From: Alviniconcha marisindica
Lineage: Eukaryota > Mollusca > Gastropoda > Provannidae
Assembly (NCBI GenBank): GCA_018857735.1
Contig: JABMCL010002401.1
Location: 1-64,000, forward strand
Direction: 5' to 3'
Length of the DNA stretch: 64,000 bases
In this document: positions 33,418 through 44,519 of the stretch, piece after piece
Layout of the letters: each line of letters opens with the position of its first letter
Position numbering within the stretch: position 1 is the first letter of the stretch
Notes under the pieces: model-generated
The model's database searches: none
Told to the model about the DNA's origin: nothing
Seen by the model: only the letters and a program-made list of their open reading frames with translations
Made by a program: the position numbers and the translations under genes

Positions 33418-34610
33418 TCATGTTGACTCGGGTGCCTAGGACAAAAATAGTTGAATAGTTAACTTCAGACTGAATGAATTAATTTTTAAAAATCATAATA
33501 AATCCAACTGAAAAATCATAGCCTAAAATGAATAACGCTAATAAAAGATCCGCACCTTCCATTTTTAGAACTCTGGAAGGCAGACAGGCTTGGTCAGTAT
33601 CATTATGTCAAACATTTTTTTCACAGCTCGTGTTGTAATCGTAATGTTCAACACCTAACTACGACTTTAGCTTCCAGAAATTCAAATTGTCTACCATGTA
33701 TGGTGATCAGTTTGCAGACATAGTTTGTAAACAAAATGAATTGTGTTAAGTGCAAGCAAAAAATGTAAAGAATATGATCAGCATATTCTGCTTATAACCA
33801 TTCTGCTGTCAAACATTATGATTTCAGTCATGTTGTAAGGAACTCAGCGAAAACAAATTTACAAAAGCATCTGAACAAACTTCAGATTGACAGCATAACA
33901 AAAACATGCATTGTATGCTTACATTCGGATACTTTTAAAAGATTCGGCTTATACCAATAAAAATATCATCGTATAACCATAAGATTTGACTAAATTAATA
34001 TCTGATGAACATTTATGTCAAACATTACACCTTTTATGGTCTTCAAAAATATTACCACACACCTTTTCGCATATCACAACTTTTCTTCCATGCGGCCATG
34101 TGCTGAAAGCAAATGACCCGGATGTGTAACAGGACTACCTGGATGTAGTGCAAACATGTGAAAACTTTGTTTTCCCGTTTGCTTGTTTAATACAATGTGG
34201 AACATTATTTCTTGCAACAATATCATGAAGAATGGCAAAATATATTTTAAAAACTACCCAGACATTTGGCAGTAAAATAAAACATTGGCGCCTGATGCAG
34301 TAATGTACCACAGTGACTGGGGTAAAGTTTCAGCGAAAGAGAAAGTCAGGTCTTCGCTAGACTGTCTACAGATGCTGGTCATGAAACATTTCAACAGACG
34401 TAACGTTCGATTGAGGGACGTTTCGGAGCCCCTAACTCCAAAAAAACACTTAGTGTAGGTAGGACCAGCCTCTCTGTAGCACTGGGTAACATGGTCGTCG
34501 CGAGGCAAATATTGTTCATTTTCAACTTGTATCTGCCTCGTTTTGTGCAGTTTGTCAATAAAAACTACTGTCAGGCAAAACACGATCTTTTTACGACCTG
34601 TTGATGCCAT
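33418..34610 (-). CDS. Candidate three-exon gene of unknown function in the TIR element
   Basis: Exon 1 (34610-34258): MASTGRKKIVFCLTVVFIDK, then YLPRDDHVTQCYREAG, CFFGVRGSETSLNRTLRLL, CFMTSICRQSSEDLTFSF and LFYCQMSG, donor GG|GTAGTT. Exon 2 (34102-34063): acceptor TTTCAG, TWPHGRKVVICEK, donor AAG|GTGTGT. Exon 3 starts at 33435 after TTGTCCTAG: APEST, stop TGA at 33420-33418. Phases 2 and 0 fit. About 135 residues, Cys-rich. AATAAA (minus strand) lies at 33296-33291. An alternative frame through exons 2-3 (MTKKCMDDRLRVFS) is also open, so the 3' part is uncertain. Family not recognised. It sits in RUBCN intron 1 on the opposite strand. Confidence 0.4.
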
Positions 34611-35108
34611 TATTTTGTGCGTGAATGATGTATTGTGAGTTTGGAAGAAGTTTTAATGAACACACCAAGTGGTCGGAAACTGAGCGTGCTTCTGACGTCG
34701 AAAGTCAGATGAGCGAGGTCGGAAAACGGTTGTGTTCGGAAAACCGTTGGGAACTTTTACAAGAAAAACGTACACATGTGAAGTTAATATTTTTAGAAAG
34801 AGGAATTCACGTAGATTTATCCGTTATAAAATTCGTTAAAATTCTTCGTTTTCGACTGCAGCAAAAATTGAGTCGAAAAATACGTTCATTTTTACCGTAA
34901 ATTTACACAAGAAAGTTTGAATGCACCATATTCAATTAGGTATCACTGGAAAGACGAATTTTCGCTCTTTAAAATGGTGTATCGTTTGATCCGGAAGCGA
35001 GTTCTTGTAAGAGTTCCCGTGCAACGGAAAGTGGAGACCCCGTAGATTTTGTCGTCTGCTTGAGTTGCGCGATCGCTAAAGTCTGCGACTACGCGAGCGG
35101 CGCAAAAA

Positions 35109-35547
35109 ATGCTCACCCTGGAGGAATTGGAAAGAAACCGTGGTAAGTTTTTTATTTTAGCGATAACTAAGTGAGTTTCCAACACAACCATAACTGTATT
35201 TTTGTGTTGTTTACATCTCTTTGAATGCAATTGAAGCAAATTCGTTGTGGTCTGGTCGTAGTTTGAACAACATTACAGAGTTGTCTCCTCATTATTTCCT
35301 CCGAAATGCAAACTGCTGTAAAAGTAGTAATTTCTTTCCCCGTAATTCCGAATTGACAAAAAACTGATGTGTGGTGTATGTTCTCAACAGTGATTTAAAA
35401 TTTAAAAAAAGAGAAGTAATAATGACAAGTTTTTTGGTTTTTGTTTAACATTTTACAAGCATGATTGACAAGACAGACTATGGTAACAAGACAGAAGTAA
35501 CTAAGTCAATAAGAAAGACTAACAGGAAACAAAATGAAAGAAATAAT

Positions 35548-35584
<37 letters not shown>

Positions 35585-36262
35585 CAAGAGCCACATCAAA
35601 TGTGGGGGTGGAGGGGGTGGGGGAAATAAAATAACTCACAGAGCAACATTAAATACAGTTTTGAGCATGTCAATTTTTAAATGTCATTGAAGTGGGACTC
35701 CAATTTTTGTTAGTTTCCTTAATAATCCAGGTCTTTTATCTAAGGTAGGGAAGTTTTTTTGTTTTTAAATATTGTCTAATAATGGCTAGAGCGACTCCAG
35801 TTGAGTTTTGCTTCTGGGATTGTTTCAGTAGCTGAGACTGGTAGTAGTAGTCATATACCTGAAAATTAGTTCTTGTCAGCTTCCTTTTGTTTGTACCTTT
35901 TTGATTGATTTATTTCTCAAGTTATTACTGCATGATTCACACAAAGTCAAGTAAGTGTTATTTACAACTAAACTTCAGAATTTGATGATTTAATCGGTGA
36001 GTATTAAGTGTATTTAATTGGTGAGTATTATTATTAAGTGTTAGTGTGCTGTTTATGTTGAAATAAATCTTTTTTACCTGTTTGTTTATATATTTCTTTG
36101 TTAATGATTTCAGAGGATGATCAGTTTCATCATCTTGAGGAGAGAATTGGTCCTAGAAAGCGAGGCAGGCCCCAACATCTACCACGAGGCCACACTTGGA
36201 CTGCAGTTTTTAACTTCATTTCCTCATTCAAACAAGTCTACATATATCTAAAATCTGCCTAA
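35109..36262 (+). CDS. Candidate two-exon gene with AT-hook-like motif in the TIR element
   Basis: Exon 1 (35109-35142): MLTLEELERNR, donor G|GTAAGT. Exon 2 (36114-36262): acceptor TGATTTCAG; completes a Glu codon, then DDQFHHLEERIGPRKRGRP, QHLPRGHTW and a hydrophobic end ...SSFKQVYIYLKSA, stop TAA 36260-36262. The product would be 60 residues. RKRGRP is an AT-hook-type minor-groove binding core. It is divergent from the 33418-34610 gene with about 500 bp between the starts, as if sharing a promoter. Function unknown; it could be a DNA-binding accessory protein of the element or a chance join. Confidence 0.35.
35551..35581. repeat. (CA)n microsatellite
   Basis: Short CA run in the intron of the candidate plus-strand gene. 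Confidence 0.9.
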
Positions 36263-36289
36263 ATTTCCTTATGCTGTGCATTTTCCTTC

Positions 36290-36580
36290 TCTGGTTAATG
36301 CTGAATCTGCAGATACCAGAACCATGGCTGTATGTCTTTCCATTCCAGAGTTTGGTTTGCTTTAATGCTATTACCATCAAAGATTCGCAGGATATTTGCA
36401 CCCTTTTTTCTCATGGAAACTTGCCTCTGTAGGTAAAATTTAGCTTGCACTTCTTTAGACTTGTGAATTTGTATTGTCTAATTAATGCTGAATCAGTTGA
36501 TACCAGAATTATGGTTGTACCTCTTTCCATTCCCATGTTATGTTTGATCTTGTCACGGTACCATCAAAGATTGGTGATTG
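36290..36580. repeat. ~185 bp tandem repeat, two copies
   Basis: 'aatgctgaat' with 'gataccagaa', 'tctttccattcc' and 'accatcaaagatt' occurs at 36297-36390 and again at 36484-36575, diverged. Confidence 0.65.
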
Positions 36581-37599
36581 GACAATGTCAAAATTAGTGA
36601 TTTTTCCATTTTGGCACTCTACATCTCCAACATTTGAGTAAGGATGACTACTGAAAAAATTGTGTTTAGTCTATGTAGTGCAGACACTGTGTAAAACAAG
36701 TTGCGTGGATGTGTGACCAATAGTTTTTATGCTAGAGCCATACAAAAATGGCATTTTGTAAAATGCGCATAAAATGTCTAAAATGGTGACTATTTGAAGG
36801 GTGATATCTCCAAAAATATTATAGATAAATTAATGAAATTTGGCTTGTGTATTTGCCTTGTGACCCTCTTTAATATCACATATTAATGGATTGCATTGCT
36901 TGCTTTTCAAAATTTGGCTGGACCTACCTACTAACTTAGTGATAATCAATTTTATATGCACTGTGTAAAGCGATATCTCCTCTGTACAAATCAGTGACTG
37001 AGGTAATGTTTTGATTCGTCATGTACGTGAATGAAAGCATCAAAAACACTCACCATGAGCGTGTCCATTTTCAGGGGTCGAATTCCATGGCACTTTTCAT
37101 TTTTTAAATAAATATTGCACCAGCAGCTCCAGATTTGGAACTCATATTGCTTCCACTGTGATATTGACCAATTATGAATGCACACACAAAGCAACAACAA
37201 GACAAAGTGTTTGAAATGGATTTTATTGGCAGTCAAAACCCCCACCCCCCACTATGCGCACCTTTTGGCACTAAGTCATATATTAATAATATACAATTAT
37301 GTGACTGTTTTCAATTTCTATTCCTCTTTGTCATCCACACTCAATTTAAAGAGGGAACAGGGGTATATAAGGAGCGAAGCCATTAGACAACCAGTGCGTT
37401 TCAAACATTAGAGAGGTATGGAATGTCCCGTTGCTCCACTTCTAACTCAATTATCTTCGGACAGAGGGCATAGCAAAGTTCAAAATTTGGCACTGAAGTA
37501 ACTTACTACCACATCTAATGAACACAGTATTCAATAGACCACAAGACTATGATGTTAATGCAAAATAAGGAAAACAGATTTGAATGGAAGAGAAAAAGG

Positions 37600-38500
37600 G
37601 TGGAGCTGCTGCATGTCAGTTATGTATAAATAGCAACACACGTGTTCGTCACGACATGCATGCTCACAGTATGTGTAAAAAATGCAGACACAAAATAACA
37701 GAAATGGAAAAGAAAATGTTGCCTACCTTTACCACCACTTGTGTCTGAGGTATTGAGTGTCAGGTGGCTTTGGATAGAGCCCTCTAATTTTAGGACACAC
37801 TCTGGCATGATCTCTCTCTAAGCACATGCACAACATTTCTATCAACATGGTCTCGGCACATCGCAGTCTCCTTTTTACGAACATGATATAAAGGATCCGG
37901 CCATGCTCCACACATGTTCATCTTAGACTGAAATTTCCTATACAATGTCTTCCTGATCCCAGAACTTCTATTGTGAGCATCCTGCCCCTGCCCATGGCCC
38001 AGCCATTGCTGCCTAAGGCAGGTTACAAATGGGGAACAAAAACAAAAGACGCATTCCTGTCTGTCACCTTCCAGTTCAGAGGCCTCGTTTCCTTGACCTA
38101 AATGACCCACATCAACACCTGCAGTTATGTTGATGACACTGGCACAACTATCACCCTTCCTTTTGGTCTCTGGCTCAACAATGGCTACAGTGGTATCGTC
38201 TGCGGCAAAAAAGGGCTGGACAAAACTGTTCGTGGCAAGAAGTATCTTGTCGAAATTCAGGAAAGGAAGAGAAATTTCATGAACATAATCTCATCTATGT
38301 GCTTCAAACGGTTCATTTATCATTGCTTCTTGCTCACGGTCAAGCCCAAACAAAGTCAGTCTATCCATTTCCAAGGAATAGCATGGTGTCTACATCTCAG
38401 TGGAGGAGGAAAAACAATTGTGTTTGAAACACATCTTGTGCAATGGAATGTAGGCCAGTCCTCATGTCATGATTCTTGTTTGTGGAACCGTTAGGGGTGT
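37600..38500 (-). other. Unresolved decayed coding-like stretch
   Basis: The minus strand holds overlapping open segments: LPFLNFDKILLATNSFVQPF and ITAGVDVGHLGQGNEASELE (38260-38060), then QSKMNMCGAWPDPLYHVRKK (37950-37870) and, in another frame, RVCPKIRGLYPKPPDTQYL (37810-37750), ending at a donor-like AAG|GTAGGC near 37727. This looks like a gene or transposon ORF broken by small shifts. The plus strand also has a 130-codon frame (38102-38494). Neither was recognised. Confidence 0.3.
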
Positions 38501-39024
38501 ACCAAAGATAATTGTGTTCTGCCCAGTCCAGTGAAAGTTGCTTTCTCGGCTGTGGTGGCATTTTTGTTTCTCAAACTAAGCCTCTATGGGGCCCGAGGAT
38601 AAAATCATAATGAATTGGTCCAACCCAAAGGGGGGGGAAACTGGTATTTTTTGGCGCCACCACTCAGCAGTGATGTTTTAGTGGATTTTTCTGAAGTTAC
38701 AAAGCCCCTAGCAGTAGCAACATAAACAAACCTTACTACTGGGTCGTGAAGAGGGCAAAAGTTCTATAAACAAACTGTGGGAAAGCCCAATTCCCTAGAG
38801 GGGTGTAAGAATGCACCATCATAATTTTTATTACAACAAATGCAATTACAAGTATATTCACATTAATGAAGCATGTGGACAGCATAATGAACTTTTTGGC
38901 AAAATATTTCCAGCATACATTATGACAGTACAGCTTGGACTGACATAGTCATAGGTGATGGAAATTAATTCTGTTGAATGTTTATAAGAACGAATGTAGT
39001 GCTTAATTTTTAGTTATCTAAGCA

Positions 39025-39053
39025 CCCCCCCCCCCCCCCCCCCCCCCCCCCCC
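39025..39053. repeat. Poly(C) run
   Basis: 29 consecutive C; the true length may be unreliable in sequencing. Confidence 0.9.
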
Positions 39054-39234
39054 ACTCCAGTGGATTCCGTGGATCGGTTATTGTGTGGTTACGGTATTGT
39101 ACTTGTAGTGGGAGAGCTGTTTAAGCTAGCTTGAGTTACAGGCCCTGAGTTTCGCCTGCCCCTTCTCTCCAGTTGGACGCTGCCTGCCAGTGAGTGGCTG
39201 GTGCGGCGTAAAAGACCATGCTTCCCAGTTTCTG

Positions 39235-39708
39235 TCACTCGGTTTGGAGGCTTAAATGTGAAAAGCAAAAATGCCCTGAATAAAGTGGTGAATGTGTGTG
39301 GCAAAGTTGTGGGTGAAAGACAAGAACCTTTAAGTCAGCTGTATGAATGACCTGTGGTATGGAAGGCTAGGGTGATTGTAGATGACAACAGCCATGTCCT
39401 TGCTGAACATTACGAGCTTCTTCCATTTGGTAGATGATTTTGCATACCTAAATCAAATACAGTTGCAGTCAATAGCATTTCTGAACAGATAAATCTGTTC
39501 AAACATCAGAGCAGTGTGTGTGTGTGTGTGTGTAAATTACGTAAATTACTGATTTGTTTATTATGTAACTTTTGTATTTTTAATAACTGTCCTTTCAGTT
39601 TTAAAATATAAAATATGTGTTATTGTGTACTGTGATGTGCTTAATGTTCAGCCATGTTTTAATTTCTCTGATGAGATAATAAAATAATCTTGGATCTTGA
39701 GTTTACAT
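39235..39708 (+). mobile_element. LINE 3' fragment inserted in the repeat
   Basis: Plus-strand remnants KVVNVCGKVVGERQEPLSQL, VVWKARVIVDDNSHVLAE and HYELLPFGR match the C-terminus of Rex1-like LINE proteins. The 3' UTR ends 'aatttctctgatgagataat' and 'cttggatcttga'. Copy 1 of the host repeat lacks this segment. Contains a short (GT)n. Confidence 0.65.
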
Positions 39709-40197
39709 GCTGAAAAGTGTGTTGCTTTTCCCTTAGATTTTAGATTAAGTGACTTGTGCTAAAAAGTGCCAGCTTTAGTTATTACTAGACCTGTGCTGCA
39801 AAATGCAGGTATGCATGCTTAGTTAACAGTCTTGTGCTGCAAGTGAAAGCTTTGTTTGTTTGTTTTTCCTGTGCTGCAAAGTACAGGTAATGATGTATGC
39901 ATGCTTAGTTAGCAGTCTTGTGCTGCAAAGTGCAAGCTTTAAGTAAGAGCTTGTTTCTTTGTTTCCACTGTGCTGTAAAGTGCAGGTATGCATGCTTAGT
40001 TAACAGTCTTGAGAGACTGCAAAGTGCAAGCTTTAATTGTGTATTTGGCTTTCCTGTACTGAAAAGTGCAGACATACTGAACTGCATGTTAAGTTAATAG
40101 ACTTGTGCTGCAAAGTGCAAGTTTAGGTGGTAACCTTAGTTAACTGTATGCAGAGTAGTGCTGCAAAGTGCTGCGCCAACTTTAATATGGGGCCAAA

Positions 40198-40263
40198 AGG
40201 TGCAACTTACTTTCATAGGTAACTGGTAGCAGTACCAGTTACCTGTGAAAGCAAGTTGCACCT
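40198..40263. repeat. 31-bp-arm hairpin with a 4-nt loop
   Basis: The left arm 40198-40228 ('aggtgcaacttactttcata...') pairs with the right arm 40233-40263 over 31 positions with two mismatches; the loop is GCAG. The matching region of copy 1 (27650-27690) lacks the second arm. Confidence 0.9.
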
Positions 40264-40834
40264 ATGCAGGTAGCCAAACTAGCTATGATTTAGTGCATAG
40301 GTTAGGCATAGTCATGTGTTAATTTTGTTTGTTCTTTTGTTTGTTGTATGTGTAATATGCGATAGTGTAAATAAAATCGCATATATGCTTCTTTATTTTG
40401 TTTGGCAGTATAATGGGAGTGAGGGTATATACTGAGGTGGAGTGGTCAGTGTGCGCATCTGTAAGCATGCCTCAGTGTTTTTGTCATGTTGGTACATGTG
40501 TACAACTTCTGTTTCCCCTTATCTTTGTCTAGTGTCTGTTTTAACTGGCATATGTGCATAGTGAAATGACACACCTACCTTTGAGGAGCAGACAAGCAAC
40601 CAAACACTAATACAGTTTTTTTTCTGGATACCAAGGTGAGTCAATTGTACTTTGCAGTGATTTTGAACACAACACGAGGAACATTTAAATGCACACTGGA
40701 TGAAGAAGACTATAGATCATTACTTTATTCCATTGTGAGTCTCTCTCCTTGGTAATCTGCAGCCTCCCCCTGAACCTAAAATGAGGAACGGGCTCCAAGT
40801 CTGGCTACAGTCAGCTGTTGCGCTGCCTTTTAGA

Positions 40835-41430
40835 GATTTGTGTCAACTGACGCGAAGCATTACATATTTTGTGTCAATGGCATGAAAAATGCGTACAGTA
40901 TAACCTGGAATTAGTAATGTACATACAAAGCCAAAATAATGGATTAACCTTATGTGCTCATGGTCTATAAAGTGAGCAGACAAAAATAGTAAAAAGGTCT
41001 ATCCATGCACCCCCCCAAAAAAAGTGGAAAAGTTAAGTAAATTTTCTGTTCACAAAAAGTTTGAATAGATCGGAACATTGTACACATAATCATTTTCTGA
41101 GGATGAACTACAGCAGATGATGTCAGCAAACTCAGTTCTCATCTACCGCAGAATTTAGTAACAAGATGAAGTTGAAGTCGAGGCTGCTGCCATTTTCTCT
41201 CATTCGTATTCAGTGTCGACTCATTTTCTGTTTTGTAGTCTTCTACCTTTGAGTAAATTCTGCTAATATTATATGTTGACAAACTAGGCATACTGGGTCG
41301 TTCCAAATTCCATGCCTGGGATCATGTCCTTCGTGGACTGACCGAAAAATATTACTGATCAGTTTGGCAAAATGTGCGATTTCTGGCCAGTCTGATACAG
41401 AGACCGATCTTATTCCAGATCTATACAGGT
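40835..41430 (-). repeat. Repeat, minus-oriented copy of the inverted pair
   Basis: Reverse complement of 31445-32535 without the MITE. It carries the empty insertion site at 40900-40904 and, on the minus strand, a frame with SVSVSDWPEIAHFAKLIS and GHDPRHGIWNDPVCLVC (open 41548-41243). Confidence 0.75.
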
Positions 41431-41977
41431 TTGTCAGTGGCCTTGCTCCTGAGCATCTTTTGTTTGTATTTTCATTGAGTCTAAAGATGCTCTTTCTGAA
41501 CAGCAAAGAGGAGGAGAGAGAATGAGATGGATTTTGTAAAGTTGTCACAAGACAAATCCTGCAGATACTGTTGTGTCAAAGACAGATTCCTGCAGATATT
41601 GTGATACTCTCCCACGCACACACTGGCACTTCACTACTTGAGACAGATGGTTTTGTACTTGATCTGTTTGGAGAGACATGCGAGTCATATTTTCTCCAGA
41701 CTTTGATTTAGTTCTGGCCACAATACATATAGCAGCATTCTGGATCTTTTGTAGGTGATTCAGCTGATTTGGGAGTTTGAGAAAGCAGTGTGCAAAACTA
41801 TTGAAACTGAAACTTTAAAAGAAATTGTTTTGGATGTAACTTGTAAGCCAGTGCTCAATGAAAAAAGTAATGGTACTGTTCCATTTTTAATTTTGATTGA
41901 CCGAGTATTTGCCAATTTTGCTTTTATGTGAAGATGTTTAATCAAGTAAAAACAATAGTTTTTTGTTTTTTACCCAG

Positions 41978-42137
41978 TTGTGTTGAAGAATGCCATGAAC
42001 TGCTGATGGGGCTGAAGTGCACAGTGGAACGATTGTTGGCAGTACAGGCCAGCAACGTGTGGAGCACCTATGGTGGATTTAAACGTGTCAGCTCTCACAT
42101 TGAAGCCATCCTCTGTCACAGGATCAAAACTACACAG
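41978..42137 (+). CDS. RUBCN: RUBCN (Rubicon)-like, coding exon 2 (RUN domain start)
   Basis: 160-nt exon. The acceptor is a pyrimidine tract plus TTTTTTACCCAG (41977); the donor is CAG|GTACAG at 42137/42138. Phase 2 in, phase 0 out. It reads CVEECHELLMGLKCTVERLL, then AVQASNVWSTYGGFKRVSSH and IEAILCHRIKTTQ. In human Rubicon the start of the RUN domain has the same layout: LL.NLK.TVE.L, then NVWS.YGGL.RL...ME.IL.H. The NVWSxYGG block is highly distinctive. RUN domains of this family mediate binding in the VPS34/Rab7-related endosomal pathway. Not transposon-like in any respect. Confidence 0.9.
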
Positions 42138-43518
42138 GTACAGCTGAGAGTATGACTATTGTTTGTGGGTTTCAACCACATAAAAAGTAAAGAGACTGTG
42201 ACATTGCTTATATGTTGTCTCTCACAGTCACAGTGAATCATAACAAGTTCTGTTTATGTCTTATGTATTTAAATGTTAACAATTAAAAATAAAACTGCAA
42301 AGGTTATTCAGTGTCAGACTAAGCCTTGTGGAGTTACCTGTTATGGCTTGCAAAATATTGCTGGCACACTGAGACAATATTCTGTGAGGGATCAAAACCA
42401 TGCTAGTAACAGTTTGTTAGTGTGCTTTGAAAACAGCCTCATGTGTACTTGACTTCACTTAAAATGTGTCAGCATATATGTATATATATATATTAGTTGA
42501 ACATCTCAAACATTTTAATCTGTTTAAGACAGAGATTTCAATCAACATTCCTAGGCTCCATTCCTTGTTTGAATAGGATCAAAATTATAGAGGTTTAACT
42601 TAAATCACTTGCAAGGGTCAATGATATCAGCATGTAGCCTTCTATGATTTTTTGTTAACAAGGACAATATTAAGTCGGAAACAACTGTTTCTTTGAAAAT
42701 TTGTGTTTGATGTGCTTGTGTGCAAATTTTGTTTTATATTTGCACATTAATGGATTTTGTAAATTTGACATAAGAAATGGTTTAAATATGAGGCTGTGCC
42801 AAAAGGTGCTGCTGAAAAGGTGGACATTAAAATAAAAAAATAAAAGTGGAAAAGTCATTTAGCAAGTAACACCATTTAAAAGATTAGTCTTAACTTGATA
42901 AAGTGAGTCTGACAAAAACACATTTAAAGATGGACATTGTGAATCAGTTGGATGCAACACTGGACACAATGTTTGTTTTAATCTTTCAATTTAATAATTG
43001 CTGTCAGCCTGTGGGAAAAATGAACACCCATCATTCATGACAAGACAGTAAAACTTAAATTGACTTAATTTACTTTTTATTTCATATTCAGAATCGTAAC
43101 AATGATGTCCTGTGTTAGATCAGACAGACTGCCACCTTAAACAATTTAAATAAAATGAAAATGAAAACACAGGACACAAGCAAAAATAGGATGTTTATTA
43201 GAATTTATTAAACAAAGTTGTTTCTGTTACTGCAGCATGAAATAAGGTCATCAAAGATATTTAACATTTTATCTGTCGGATGTAATGATTATTGGATGGA
43301 CACAACATTTCTCACGCTCACAATACACAGCTTATAAGATAACAGTGCTGACTTCCCTACAGTACACTGTAACAAAATGTTACCAGCTGATTTAGTAGTG
43401 GTTTTCATGACTGCAGCATGAAACAAGTTGCTTGTAATTTTGTCAGAGGCCATTTTTAAGCATTTTGTCTGTTGGATGTAACTATAGTAGACACAACATT
43501 TTTCTTTGTAAATTTGTT
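42138..43518. other. RUBCN-like intron 2, no feature seen
   Basis: AT-rich intron sequence. Two blocks near 43290-43340 and 43385-43530 are similar to each other ('actgcagcatgaaa.aag', 'ttttgtctgttggatgtaa'), suggesting an old local duplication. Confidence 0.45.
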
Positions 43519-43792
<274 letters not shown>

Positions 43793-44278
43793 ACATATAC
43801 ATAGACTAGAAGTGACATATCCAGTTAACAGACACCTGACACATAAACTCCTTGGAAAACAAACATCAAAGTGGTCCTTTCAACTTTTTCGCAGTCAGCA
43901 AATTGTTAACAGCAATGCATTAGAATTTAGAGCGCTATATTACAAACACAACAGCGGAAGTTAAGAGCAAAGTTTATGGTAGGAAAAAGGGTTTGGGTGG
44001 GTGGGCAATTTCACTGGCACTGTGCAGAGTGCCAGATTCTCTCCCTGCCTGTCCCTTTACCTGTTTTCTCTCCGCCTCCTCACCTAAACAGCCAGCGCTC
44101 TCCCATCCCCTACTCACCACTACACCTCTCCCTCCCCTCCCTCCATCCTGCTTCCTGTCCTCTGGACACCCTGGCACCTCAGTGCTCTCATGCACCCCCT
44201 CCCCTGCCTCCCTCCTTCCCCCCTAGCCATGGTCACTTGGTGTTTAAACTCAAGTTCACTTAACAGTGCAACCTCCAC

Positions 44279-44488
44279 TTAAACCCTGCCGTTCTGTTAA
44301 GCATCTGTATTCACGTGCATACATACACACACACACACACATACACACACACAACTAACTTAACACCTGGTTTGGGTGTCACAACAAGGAGTTGTTTATT
44401 CCATACCCTACATACAAACACTCAGTCAGTGGTAGTCAACACTTCAACCCCCCACGAATATAATTCCAAACGACACCTTTCCTCCCAG
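44279..44488. repeat. Direct repeat B1 next to the DIRS/Ngaro-type fragment
   Basis: Second copy of the 43519-43792 repeat with a shorter (CA)n, directly downstream (minus orientation) of the tyrosine recombinase relic. The order recombinase, B1, spacer (44278-43793), B2 matches the split direct repeats B1-A2-B2 known at the 3' end of Ngaro-type elements. Confidence 0.75.
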
Positions 44489-44519
44489 TCCCCCCAAACC
44501 AGGTGACGATGAATTCCCT

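Larger units (their letters stand above)
32718..37278. mobile_element. 4.56 kb TIR element (family 'TGAC..GCCAAAAGGTG'), copy 1
   Basis: Left end TGACTATGCCAAAAAGTGTG (32718) and right end, read inward, TGACTTAGTGCCAAAAGGTG (37278). The flanks are TATA on both sides (32714-32717, 37279-37282). The same ends and flanks occur at 52224 and 55772, and the left ~100 bp recurs at 61094. It contains two candidate spliced genes on opposite strands (34610-33418 minus, 35109-36262 plus) separated by 500 bp. A TA or TATA target duplication would suit a cut-and-paste DNA transposon, but no transposase motif was recognised. Confidence 0.7.
39100..40812 (+). repeat. ~1.7 kb non-coding repeat, copy 2
   Basis: Same element as 26155-30205, without the two insertions found there but with its own LINE insertion (39235-39708). 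Repeated 'cttgtgctgcaaagtgcaag' units run at 39735-40165. The distal part has 'gtgtaaataaaatcgcatat', 'catgcctcagtgttttt' and 'ggatgaagaagactat'. A near-perfect hairpin lies at 40198-40263. Confidence 0.8.

Noticed and set aside
35109..42137. ATG at 35109 as the first exon of RUBCN
   Set aside because: It ends in phase 1, whereas exon 2 needs phase 2; joining it gives an early stop. The exon at 30427 fits.
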